Below, piece after piece: positions 16,255 to 24,228 of a stretch of 64,000 nucleotides of DNA (positions are counted from its first letter, which is position 1; every line of letters starts with the position of its first letter). The notes under the pieces are model-generated. The model was not told the DNA's origin. It did not search any database and saw nothing but the letters and a program-made list of their open reading frames with translations. Source of the stretch: Clostridium paridis (GTDB lineage Bacteria > Bacillota > Clostridia > Clostridiales > Clostridiaceae); assembly GCF_016765615.1 (NCBI RefSeq), contig NZ_JAESWA010000015.1:1-64000 (forward strand), in the 5' to 3' direction. The translations under genes were made by a program, and so were the position numbers.

Positions 16255-17955
16255 TTATAATTTGAATTTCTTAATAAGCCCAACCATGGTTTGTGTCATG
16301 GAAGAAAGCTCCTGTGCTGATACTGCAACTTCTTCAGAAGAAGAGTTTAATTCTTCAGAAGAGGCTGCTATTTCTTCAGAAGAGGCAGCTATTTCTTCAG
16401 ATATAGCAGTAGTATCAGTAATTTTCCCTATGATAGTATTCTTTTCAACATCAATATTTTTAACAGAATTAGTTACTGAGTCTATTCTTGGTATTACATC
16501 ATTAATTTGCTTAATAATATTATTAAAGGAAGCGGTCGCATCTTCAATAGAATTCAGTTCAACATTTAATTCATTATTCATGGTGTTAGTTGTATTAACA
16601 ATTATTTTAGTATCACTTGAAATACCTGAAGTGATGTTATCAATTTGCCCAGCAGAAGACTTAGATTGTTCTGCTAATTTTCTTATTTCATCTGCTACTA
16701 CTGCAAAGCCTTTTCCAGCTTCTCCAGCTCGAGCAGCTTCAATTGCAGCGTTAAGTGCTAAAAGGTTTGTTTGATCTGCAATATCATTAATTAAGTCTGT
16801 AATTTCATTCACCTTATTAACATTTTTGTCGAGGTGAAGCATTTTATCTGCAAATGAGTTAAAAGAGTCCGCCATATTGTTTATAGAAGTAACTGTAGTC
16901 CTCATCTTTGAACTACTTTCTATAGCTAGTCCGATCATGTTTTTAGATTTTAAATTTATATCTGAAATAGAGTATGCAATACATTCAATCTCACTGCCTA
17001 ATTTATTTAGAATAGTATTAATAGATTGCATATCTTCTGCTTGACTTCCAGTACCTTGTGCAGTTTCTTGAATTGCTGTAGAGATATTATTTGTTACAGC
17101 GGCCATTTCTTCAGAAACTGCTGATAAATTACTTGAATGACTGTCTATTTTTTCAGATTGTGAATTTATAGTTTTAAGTATAGTCCGTATATTCTCTACA
17201 CTAGTTGCTAAGGCACTTTCCATAATTCCAAATTCATTTTTATTACCAGTGCTTAACTCTATAGAAAAATCCCCTAAAGCAACGGCTTCTAAGTTATTTA
17301 TCATATTATGGGATGATTTTATTATTGTTTTTATTAATATTACTGAAGTCATGGTTAATATTAATACTATTAGAATGAGAAGAATTATAAAGATATAAAT
17401 ACTATTAATAAAAACAGTATGACTATCTTTGTTAACTTGAGCTGCAGTTGCTTGGTCATTGGCCATAGCAGTGTTTATAAGAGGTGATATTTTATCACCT
17501 AAGTCCCCAAAGGCTTTAGCATCTTCTGAAGATAATTTGCCTCCAGCCTTTATAGAATCTATGTTTTTATTCCACAGATTGATATATTGGTTATAATAAT
17601 TACTAAGTTCTTTTATAGCTTCTAATTTGTCAGGATTCTTAGTATCTTGAACATAAGAAGCGATGTTTGTCTTTACAATATTATCATGATTATTTATAAG
17701 ATCATTTTCATTTTGGGTGTAGCCACTATGGCTAATAGATGTTGCGTTTAAGCGGATATTTAAAAAACTTGATCTAATAGCAGCTAAACGTGATATGGAA
17801 ATTAAATTTTGATCATACATAGTATCAAGGTTACTATTGATTTTATACATATTCATAATCCCCAGAGCACCAATGCTGAAAGTTAATATTAATGATAAAC
17901 TGGACATAGCGAGTATAAGACTTCTTAATTTCATATTATTTAATAGCTTAAACAT
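16255..17955 (-). CDS. Methyl-accepting chemotaxis protein
   Basis: The 566-residue receptor has an N-terminal membrane segment (about 14-34), an extracytoplasmic four-helix-bundle sensor (about 35-185), a second membrane segment (about 186-208), HAMP, and a cytoplasmic signalling domain with the tip [20 protein letters not shown]. Near the C-terminus is a repetitive [18 protein letters not shown] tract. The ligand is unknown. The ATG has AAGGGGG upstream at a long spacing of 11 bases. It is transcribed alone from a promoter within the large intergenic region to its right. Confidence 0.92.
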   Translation of the reverse strand: MFKLLNNMKLRSLILAMSSLSLILTFSIGALGIMNMYKINSNLDTMYDQNLISISRLAAIRSSFLNIRLNATSISHSGYTQNENDLINNHDNIVKTNIASYVQDTKNPDKLEAIKELSNYYNQYINLWNKNIDSIKAGGKLSSEDAKAFGDLGDKISPLINTAMANDQATAAQVNKDSHTVFINSIYIFIILLILIVLILTMTSVILIKTIIKSSHNMINNLEAVALGDFSIELSTGNKNEFGIMESALATSVENIRTILKTINSQSEKIDSHSSNLSAVSEEMAAVTNNISTAIQETAQGTGSQAEDMQSINTILNKLGSEIECIAYSISDINLKSKNMIGLAIESSSKMRTTVTSINNMADSFNSFADKMLHLDKNVNKVNEITDLINDIADQTNLLALNAAIEAARAGEAGKGFAVVADEIRKLAEQSKSSAGQIDNITSGISSDTKIIVNTTNTMNNELNVELNSIEDATASFNNIIKQINDVIPRIDSVTNSVKNIDVEKNTIIGKITDTTAISEEIAASSEEIAASSEELNSSSEEVAVSAQELSSMTQTMVGLIKKFKL

Positions 17956-18442
17956 GGTATGGTTGTCCCCCTTTGTAAATTATCCTTTGCAATTAAAGTA
18001 AAACGTTTACTGAAATGAGTTTACATAACACAAAATAAAATTATTTATTATAATTAAAACCTCCTAATGATAGAATAATTTTGTTTGATTTATTATTAGA
18101 TTAAAAAAACAATTAAAGTTTCTTTTAAGTGAATTCTATATGAGAATGAATATCCAATCAACGATTAATCTATGGAGATAACGGTAAAAATTTCACCTAA
18201 AGAAATATTTGATTTATTCGCTACTAAATGAGGATAGAAATTATTAAAAAATTTAACCGTGTATTTGTTAATTAGTTCAGGGATATACTTATATGGTAAA
18301 AAAAATACGAGATTTGAATTTCGGAACTTAATTGGGAGAAAGTTTCAAGAAAGGGAATGAGATTTAGTTATTAGAAGTGAAATATTCAAGAATGAAAATA
18401 GACGGTTGAAGTAAAATTTAATTTTATCTTCACCGGCATTAG
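17956..18442. other. AT-rich intergenic region without a recognised gene
   Basis: No ORF with a credible ribosome binding site was found. The part next to 17956 should hold the promoter of the chemoreceptor gene. The only short frame with a plausible opening (from about 18171) ends after 19 codons and is not called. Confidence 0.5.
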
Positions 18443-18522
18443 TTTTACTCTTTAGGAATTTATAATATCATAATGTTGTGGATAACATTATGAGTTTGAA
18501 TTATAATCTAAGGATTTACTTT

Positions 18523-18550
18523 AGGGTTTTAAGTTCAACTAATAACTTAT
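18523..18550. repeat. Dispersed repeat, copy 1
   Basis: The 21-nt block 18523-18543 is identical to 62029-62049 upstream of gatC, and the similarity continues as RACTTAT. It lies inside the structured region and forms part of one of its stems. Confidence 0.6.
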
Positions 18551-18701
18551 ACATCAGTGAAAATGTCCAGAAACCGACATTTTCACACATGCATAAATTA
18601 ATTTTCCTATAAGAAAACCCTATGGACTCCCCTAAAGAGTAAAAAAAGAATTGGTCGCCTGCCAAATTTTCCTCACATGCGTTTGGAAAGGCAGATGCGA
18701 G

Positions 18702-18741
18702 AAAAAAATCGACGGCACATAATCACCTTGACGATTTTTTT
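18702..18741 (-). terminator. Terminator-like stem after the coat-F-like gene
   Basis: A 10-bp perfect stem AAAAAAATCG/CGATTTTTTT with a 20-base loop starts nine bases after the stop codon of the minus-strand gene at 18750. It is symmetric and could serve either strand. Confidence 0.6.
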
Positions 18742-18749
18742 ATAAACAA

Positions 18750-19220
18750 CTATTCAGTTGTATAATAACCTTTTTCACTCATATAATTAAAAATCTGCTC
18801 ACCATGCTCTTGTTCTTCTTTTTGTATATGATTTAAAGTTTGCCTAATGTTGTGGTCTTTAAATTCAAAAATTGATGTATTGTAGGTTGAAGAAACATAC
18901 TTTTCTGCTGTTAATGCATCTTGGCAAAAATCACAGTCTTTTTGGCTGAAGCCTGTTGTTGATTTGACATTCTGTTGTTGATTTTGCTGACTTTGTTGGC
19001 CTTGCTGTCCTTGTTGATTAACATTCGGAACTTGACCATTAAGTATACTATTTATAGTATTTAAATGTTGATTTTCATGCTCAAGAATAGAAGAGAATAG
19101 TTGTTTTAATTTTGGATCTTCTGCCTCATTAGAATATTTAGTATATTTTTTTATACATAAGTCCTCATGAGATTTCTCATCCTTAAGAAGAAGGGTCTCT
19201 TTTTGTGTTAATGTTGCCAT
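18750..19220 (-). CDS. Coat-F-like ferritin-fold protein
   Basis: The 156-residue protein has a helical N-terminal half (LTQKETLLLKDEKSHEDLC, then LEHENQHLNTINSIL) and a second helical pair (QDALTAEKYVSSTYN, then HIQKEEQEHGEQIF), joined by a glutamine/asparagine-rich linker at about residues 65-90. This arrangement is typical of CotF/rubrerythrin-like spore coat proteins in clostridia, although some Glu/His metal positions may be absent. The start is the ATG at 19220 with AGGTGG upstream; a GTG three codons earlier overlaps that site. Likely a coat protein expressed during sporulation. Confidence 0.75.
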   Translation of the reverse strand: MATLTQKETLLLKDEKSHEDLCIKKYTKYSNEAEDPKLKQLFSSILEHENQHLNTINSILNGQVPNVNQQGQQGQQSQQNQQQNVKSTTGFSQKDCDFCQDALTAEKYVSSTYNTSIFEFKDHNIRQTLNHIQKEEQEHGEQIFNYMSEKGYYTTE

Positions 19221-19342
19221 AAATTCCACCTCTTTAATTTTGATATATTAAATAAGAATACAAGTAATATTCAAAACTATTGTTTGAAAAATAAATAAAA
19301 AATATACACACTCTAATTATTAATAGAAGTATTAATTTTTAT

Positions 19343-20671
19343 CTATTTTGCATTTAAAGCAGCTAAGTTCAGTAAATTCCATGGTTTGTTGAAGTGTGGT
19401 TGGAAAAAGAAATCTAAAAAAGCAAGTTCGTCAATAGTCATTTCATTTTGTATTACGACAGACATGGTATTTATAAGCTGAGTTAAATCAGTTTTTGAAA
19501 TAATCTGCGCACCAAGGATGATTTCCGTATTAGTTTCATAAATGATTTTTATAGTTACAGCGTCAAATGATGGCATGAATTCTGGCCTATAATTATCAGT
19601 TACTGATGTTATTTTAATGCCATATCCAGCTTTTTTTGCAGCTTCTTCAGTAAGCCCAGTTGAAGCAATATTATACTCATAGATTTTTATTCCTGAAGTT
19701 CCCTGAGTGCCTAAATATTTAGTAGTTGGAATAACTAAGTTTCTTCCTATAAGAGTACCCATTCGAACAGCATTGGTAGCAAGGGGGATATATTCTCTTT
19801 CACCAGTCGGATTATAAGTTACAGCACAACAATCTCCAGCAGCAAAAACACCTTCCTTACTTGCGCGCATATATTCATCAACGATAATCGCTCCGTTTGG
19901 AAGCATATCTAATTTCCCTTTGAATAAATCTGTACTTGGCCTAAAACCAATACATAGAATTACAAGATCAGCTTCATATTCGCCTTTATTTGTTATGACT
20001 TTTGTAACTTTGCCATCTATGCCTTCAAATCTTGTTACAGTTTCTCCTAAAGCAAGCTCAACACCTCTATTTCTAAAGGCCATTTCTGCTAAACTAGTAA
20101 ATTCTTTATCAAGATATTTACTTAAAATCCTATCTAAGCTATCAATTAAAGTGACCTTCTTGCCATTAAGTTCAAAGGCTTCTGCAAGTTCAACACCTAT
20201 ATATCCGGCTCCGATAACTACTATCTTGCTGGAGTCTTTAGCCTTTTCAATAATAGTAGTAGAGTGATTGTAATTTTTAGAAAGTAATATATTATCTAAA
20301 TCAATTCCTTCTATGGAAGGAATTATTGGCCAAGAACCTGTAGTTATAATTAGTTTATCAAAGATATCCTCAAATTCTTCATTGGATTTTAAGTTTTTTA
20401 CTTTAAGTATCCTACTATCCATATCTATATCTAATACATCATGAGACATTTTTGTTTTTACCCCAAGATCAGCTAAGGCTTCAGGAGAACTATAAAATAA
20501 ACCTTTAGGATCTGAAACAATTCCACCTACATATAATGCAATGCCGCAAGATAAGAAGGAAATATTATCATTTCTTTCATAGACTGTTATGCTAGCATCC
20601 GGATACCTCTTCGCAACGTTTATTATTGCAGCTGTACCAGCATGAGTACAACCGATAACTGCTATCCTCAT
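19343..20671 (-). CDS. FAD-dependent NADH oxidase / CoA-disulfide reductase family protein
   Basis: The 442-residue flavoprotein has the FAD-binding start IAVIGCTHAG, a second Rossmann motif VVIGAGYIGVELAEAF for NAD(P)H, the FAD motif VFAAGDC, and a C-terminal dimerisation domain. The single redox-active cysteine is Cys42 in SFLSCGIALYVGG, as in water-forming NADH oxidase, NADH peroxidase and CoA-disulfide reductase. In an anaerobe the most likely role is removing oxygen or reducing disulfides/persulfides. GAAAGGAG precedes the ATG. It is monocistronic. Confidence 0.88.
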   Translation of the reverse strand: MRIAVIGCTHAGTAAIINVAKRYPDASITVYERNDNISFLSCGIALYVGGIVSDPKGLFYSSPEALADLGVKTKMSHDVLDIDMDSRILKVKNLKSNEEFEDIFDKLIITTGSWPIIPSIEGIDLDNILLSKNYNHSTTIIEKAKDSSKIVVIGAGYIGVELAEAFELNGKKVTLIDSLDRILSKYLDKEFTSLAEMAFRNRGVELALGETVTRFEGIDGKVTKVITNKGEYEADLVILCIGFRPSTDLFKGKLDMLPNGAIIVDEYMRASKEGVFAAGDCCAVTYNPTGEREYIPLATNAVRMGTLIGRNLVIPTTKYLGTQGTSGIKIYEYNIASTGLTEEAAKKAGYGIKITSVTDNYRPEFMPSFDAVTIKIIYETNTEIILGAQIISKTDLTQLINTMSVVIQNEMTIDELAFLDFFFQPHFNKPWNLLNLAALNAK

Positions 20672-21044
20672 TTTACTTCTCCTTTCAATTTAAGAAATAT
20701 AATATTATTTTTTCAATAGAAGATAATTATATTCTGTGTTTAATTTAGAAAGTTAAATTAAGATAAGTAAGAGATAATTATGTAATAAATTGTAGTTGTT
20801 GGAAGTTTTAAATAGCTAAGAATATCGAAAAGGATAGATGTTTAATTGAATTAATAATTTAATATAAGATTAACGTTAAATATATGTATTTTAACTTCAA
20901 ATTTGGGAAAATGCTATTGAGTATTATCAGAAATTACAATATAATTGTATCATGATAATTATTATGTAGTTTTCTAGTGAAATTATCTATGATTATATTA
21001 GAGAAATCTAATTAGCATGTGTTAATGAAAGGGTAGGTGGAAAT
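20672..21044. other. Intergenic promoter region between divergent genes
   Basis: The 373-bp AT-rich region should hold promoters for the NADH-oxidase-like gene (left) and the REC-CheX gene (right). Two small palindromes stand out: TACAAT-ATA-ATTGTA (20936-20950) and CATGATAATTATTATG (20953-20968), lying 76-109 bases before the REC-CheX start. No ORF was found. Confidence 0.4.
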
Positions 21045-21920
21045 ATGAGCAGTGTAAACGTTGTAATAGTTGATGATTCTCCTTTCCAAATTTCAATCCT
21101 TACGGATTTATTGACAGAAAGTGGATTCAATGTTATTGGAAGTGCTAGTTCTTTAGAAGAGGTAATTGAGGTTACTAAGACTTTGAAGCCAAACTTAGTA
21201 ACAATGGATATGACTATTCCAGGAACTGATGGACTTGAATGTACAAGAGCAATACATAAAATTGATCCTAACGTAAAAGTAATAGTTGTTAGTTCAATGA
21301 TGGATGAAGAAATTGTAAGAAAAGCTAAAAAGAATCGTGTTTCAGGATACGTTCAGAAGCCAGTTGATAGTGAGGAAATAACATTATTAATAAATAGAGT
21401 TATGGCAAATGAGGAATTGTTTTTAGAATTAGAAGGGTTATATTCTAAAGTATTTAAGGAGGCATTATTAGATTTATTTAATAAGCTTACAAAGACAGTA
21501 CCTGAAGTGACTGAGGAAAATAATATAGATGTAGAGAAAAGCAGTAGGGGAATATCTGTAGTACTAGGTATTATAGGAAAATGTTCTGGAAGAATGATTT
21601 TTGATATGTCATTTGAAACAGCTGAAAATATCTCTAAAATATTATTAAAGAGAGATCCTAAAAATAGTGAAGAAATTCTAAATGTAATGGGTGAGATATC
21701 TAATATGGCAGCAGGTAATGCTTGCTCAATGATGAACAAAAAGAATAAGATATTTGGACTTAGAGTTGCACCACCAACTATATTTCATGGAGAATCAATT
21801 AATATATCAAAGGCAGAATTAGAAACTACATATACTGCAGAAGTTAAAACAGCATTTGGAGACATGTCCATAAATGTAGGTTTTGGAAGAGGTGATGATG
21901 AATGGATGTCAAGCATATAA
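21045..21920 (+). CDS. Response regulator receiver fused to a CheX-like domain
   Basis: The 291-residue protein has a receiver domain (about 1-120) with the acidic pair in VDDSPF, phospho-acceptor Asp in TMDMTIPG and Lys in QKPVD. The C-terminal half (about 130-285) is a CheC/CheX-type fold with the helix EILNVMGEISNMAAGNA, which carries the E-x2-N motif of CheY-P phosphatases. A receiver joined to its own phosphatase-type domain suggests self-limiting or regulated dephosphorylation (inference). The ATG follows AAGGGTAGGTGG. It overlaps the next gene by 19 bases. Confidence 0.88.
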   Translation: MSSVNVVIVDDSPFQISILTDLLTESGFNVIGSASSLEEVIEVTKTLKPNLVTMDMTIPGTDGLECTRAIHKIDPNVKVIVVSSMMDEEIVRKAKKNRVSGYVQKPVDSEEITLLINRVMANEELFLELEGLYSKVFKEALLDLFNKLTKTVPEVTEENNIDVEKSSRGISVVLGIIGKCSGRMIFDMSFETAENISKILLKRDPKNSEEILNVMGEISNMAAGNACSMMNKKNKIFGLRVAPPTIFHGESINISKAELETTYTAEVKTAFGDMSINVGFGRGDDEWMSSI

Positions 21921-22369
21921 ATCCTTTTTTAGATTCATTTTTAAATGTTATGCCTCAAGTAGGTTTGACAGATGTTCAAAAGAAAGGAATCAGCTTAAAG
22001 GGTAGATTTATAGAAAGCCCTGGAGTAATGATTATTCTAGGAATAATGGGAGATATTAAAGGTAATGTTATTTACGGAACTAGTATAGAAAGTGCGAAGA
22101 AAATAGCATCTTCAATGATGATGGGAATGCCAGTAAATGAACTTGATGAATTAGCTCAGAGCGCTATCTCAGAATTAACAAATATGTTAACAGCAAATGC
22201 AGCAATTAATTTTTCTAAAGAAAACATTGAAATTAACATTTCAACGCCTACATTGGTACATGGAGAATTTACAGCAAACTCTAGTTCAGATAAAGTTGTT
22301 TGTGTTGAAATGCAAGTAAATGACATGGTATTTGAAGTTAATATAGCACTTGAAAAAAATACTCTTTAA
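21902..22369 (+). CDS. cheX: CheX-like chemotaxis phosphatase
   Basis: The 155-residue protein is CheX-like throughout, with LAQSAISELTNMLTANAAI holding the E-x2-N catalytic motif of CheX/CheC phosphatases, which hydrolyse CheY phosphate. It begins inside the end of the REC-CheX gene, with AGAGGTGATG as ribosome binding site, so the two are translationally coupled and probably act together. A terminator follows. Confidence 0.85.
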   Translation: MDVKHINPFLDSFLNVMPQVGLTDVQKKGISLKGRFIESPGVMIILGIMGDIKGNVIYGTSIESAKKIASSMMMGMPVNELDELAQSAISELTNMLTANAAINFSKENIEINISTPTLVHGEFTANSSSDKVVCVEMQVNDMVFEVNIALEKNTL

Positions 22370-22383
22370 TAATGTTAATAATG

Positions 22384-22415
22384 AACTGACATCATACATT
22401 GGTGTCAGTTTTTTT
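22384..22415 (+). terminator. Terminator after cheX
   Basis: The stem AACTGACA/TGTCAGTT is followed by a T run. Confidence 0.85.
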
Positions 22416-22451
22416 ACTTTTTAGAGGAATTTATAATATTTTAAGATTGAG

Positions 22452-22484
22452 ACCATTTATATAGAGAAAACTACCACTTATATA
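22452..22484 (+). promoter_or_regulatory. Direct repeats, putative LytTR binding site
   Basis: ACCATTTATATA (22452-22463) and ACCACTTATATA (22473-22484) are 21 bp apart start to start. The half-site agrees with the CAACTTAT pair before the first LytTR gene if read as CMAYTTAT. A TATACT -10 box follows at 22515-22520 with no good -35, as expected for an activated promoter. Confidence 0.55.
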
Positions 22485-22561
22485 AGAACTGTAGTTAAGC
22501 TGCAAAATATATTTTATACTTTAAGTAACAAAGAGAGAGTTTAAGGATAGAGGTGAATTGT

Positions 22562-23002
22562 TTGAAGGTAGAAGTAAAGATAGAAGAAGATATAAAGGAA
22601 TGTAAAGTAGTCATCTTCACTAATGAAATTACAGAGGAAGTTCAAGAAGTGATTAATAAACTTAAGAATAATCAAAATAAAGTTTTTAATGGAACCATGA
22701 ATCAGAAAATATATTTATTAAATCCAAAAGAAATATATTATTTCTATGCTGAAAACCAAAAGGTACTAGCTAAAACTGAAAAAGCTATATTACAAATAAA
22801 ACTGAAGTTATATGAGATTGAAGAGCAGGTTAGTGGGACAAATTTCATAAGAATTTCAAACTCAGTAATAGCTAATGTGGATAAAATAAAAAATTTAGAG
22901 ATGTCCCTAAATGGAACTATGTGCATTAAATTTTTAAACGGTGATATTGAATATTCATCACGAAGATATGTAAGTAAGATAAAAAGCTATCTAGGATTAT
23001 AG
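22562..23002 (+). CDS. LytTR-domain transcriptional regulator (LRS type), second copy
   Basis: The 146-residue protein has a LytTR domain in its C-terminal two thirds (EIYYFYAENQKVLAKT, NFIRISNSVIANVDKI, SSRRYVSKI) and no receiver domain. It is a clear paralogue of the regulator at 7135. The start chosen is TTG at 22562, six bases after AGAGGTGA; the GTG at 22553 lies within that site. It leads an operon with a DUF3021 gene and a membrane iron-sulfur protein. Confidence 0.85.
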   Translation: MKVEVKIEEDIKECKVVIFTNEITEEVQEVINKLKNNQNKVFNGTMNQKIYLLNPKEIYYFYAENQKVLAKTEKAILQIKLKLYEIEEQVSGTNFIRISNSVIANVDKIKNLEMSLNGTMCIKFLNGDIEYSSRRYVSKIKSYLGL

Positions 23003-23015
23003 AGGAGGTAAGGCT

Positions 23016-23444
23016 ATGAAATTAAAAGATGTTATAGGAAGAGGTCTCAAAGGAATAGTGATTGGAGTATTTTTGATTCAAACTATAGGTGTATTAATGA
23101 TGTTATTCTCAAAGGAATCCGCGACCTTTAGTAAAGAATTTTTAATTAATCAATATGTTGCAGCTTCAATTATTGGATTTACATTCGGCGCTTTAAATAT
23201 ATTATATCAATCTGAAAAATTAGGCTTAATAGGAGCAACCATATTACATTTTATTGGAGTTTCACTGGTTTATATCCCTTGTGCAATAATGGCAGGATGG
23301 CTTATTAATGATTCTGAGGTAATAATCTCAACTATAACAATATTTATTGCAACTTATTTTATAGTTTGGTTAATATGTTATTTACAATGGAAAAATTATA
23401 TTAAGCAAATAAATATGGAATTAAATATTAGGAGGAAGGAATAA
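23016..23444 (+). CDS. DUF3021 membrane protein, second copy
   Basis: The 142-residue protein has four predicted membrane segments (about 10-31, 46-64, 69-91, 102-124) and a basic C-terminal tail. It sits 13 bases after the LytTR gene, the same spacing as in the first pair, and is presumed to control the regulator at the membrane. Its end carries the AGGAGGAAGGA site for the next gene, two bases downstream. Confidence 0.83.
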   Translation: MKLKDVIGRGLKGIVIGVFLIQTIGVLMMLFSKESATFSKEFLINQYVAASIIGFTFGALNILYQSEKLGLIGATILHFIGVSLVYIPCAIMAGWLINDSEVIISTITIFIATYFIVWLICYLQWKNYIKQINMELNIRRKE

Positions 23445-23446
23445 TT

Positions 23447-24175
23447 ATGAAAAGACAAAGAATTAGAAGCACACTATTAATAATATCATTTTTATTATTC
23501 CCACTAGTTTTATATTATTTTTCACCATATCTTATAGTTATGGGGGCATCAGAAGGGGTAATTACCGGAAGCTTTATAGTTTTTGGGATAATGTTTTTAA
23601 CTTCATTATTCCTTGGGAGAGGGTTTTGTGGATGGATATGTCCTGCAGGAGGACTCCAAGAATGTTGTTCTATGGCGGTAGATAAAAAAGTTAAAGGAGG
23701 TAAATTAAATTGGATAAAGTATCTAATTTGGACTCCTTGGATTATCTTAATTATAATGATGTTTATCTCAGCAGGGGGAATAAAAAAAATAGGTTTCTTT
23801 TATCAAACTTATTACGGGATATCCGTTATTAATGTACAAGCTTATGCAATTTATTACTTTGTAGTTGGAGGAATAGCCTTATTAAGTTTATCAGTAGGAA
23901 AAAGAGCATTTTGTCATTATGGCTGTTGGATGGCGCCATTTATGATAATAGGTAGCAAGATTAAAAACAAGTTTAAATATCCTTCATTACATTTAAAAGC
24001 AGATGAGAAGAAGTGCATTGATTGCAAATTATGTAATAAAAAATGCCCTATGAGCTTAGAGGTTAGTTCAATGGTTCAAAAAGGAGATATGCATAATTCT
24101 GAATGCATCTTATGTGGACAATGTGTTGATACATGTCCAAAGAATGTGATTAAGTATAGTTTTATAAAGAAATAA
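23447..24175 (+). CDS. Membrane 4Fe-4S ferredoxin-like protein (NapH/CcoG-like)
   Basis: The 242-residue protein has about four membrane segments and the polyferredoxin membrane motif GFCGWICPAGGLQECC near residue 62, a second cysteine pair in AFCHYGCWMAPF, and a C-terminal two-cluster ferredoxin domain (CIDCKLCNKKCP and CILCGQCVDTCP). The family moves electrons across or along the membrane (NapH, RnfB/NosR-like, CcoG). Here it is joined to a LytTR-DUF3021 pair, which suggests the module senses or responds to redox state (inference). The ATG is two bases after the DUF3021 stop. Confidence 0.85.
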   Translation: MKRQRIRSTLLIISFLLFPLVLYYFSPYLIVMGASEGVITGSFIVFGIMFLTSLFLGRGFCGWICPAGGLQECCSMAVDKKVKGGKLNWIKYLIWTPWIILIIMMFISAGGIKKIGFFYQTYYGISVINVQAYAIYYFVVGGIALLSLSVGKRAFCHYGCWMAPFMIIGSKIKNKFKYPSLHLKADEKKCIDCKLCNKKCPMSLEVSSMVQKGDMHNSECILCGQCVDTCPKNVIKYSFIKK

Positions 24176-24184
24176 TAAATAAAG

Positions 24185-24216
24185 AAAAACAGAAACCTTA
24201 AAAGGCTTCTGTTTTT
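24185..24216 (+). terminator. Terminator of the second LytTR operon
   Basis: The stem AAAACAGAA-A-CCTT/AAGG-C-TTCTGTTTT has one internal mismatch and ends in T. Being nearly symmetric, it may also end the convergent glutamine synthetase transcript. Confidence 0.8.
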
Positions 24217-24228
24217 AGTATTAATAAA

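Larger units (their letters stand above)
18443..18741 (+). ncRNA. Candidate structured non-coding RNA or foldback element
   Basis: A 14-bp perfect stem (18443-18456/18631-18644) encloses a hairpin CATAATGTT/AACATTATG (18469-18477/18484-18492), a 9-bp stem TAGGGTTTT/AAAACCCTA (18522-18530/18614-18622), an 8-bp stem with one mismatch (18547-18554/18589-18596), and an 11-bp hairpin GTGAAAATGTC/GACATTTTCAC with an 8-base loop (18557-18567/18576-18586). A TCGCCTGCC/GGCAG-AT-GCGA stem follows (18655-18700), then a 10-bp terminator-like stem with T7 (18702-18711/18732-18741). All are compatible with one fold. The strand is uncertain, and the last stem can also end the coat-F-like gene on the minus strand. 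No known RNA family was recognised. Confidence 0.4.

Noticed and set aside
18171-18230. Short ORF of 19 codons
   Set aside because: No ribosome binding site and no recognisable product.
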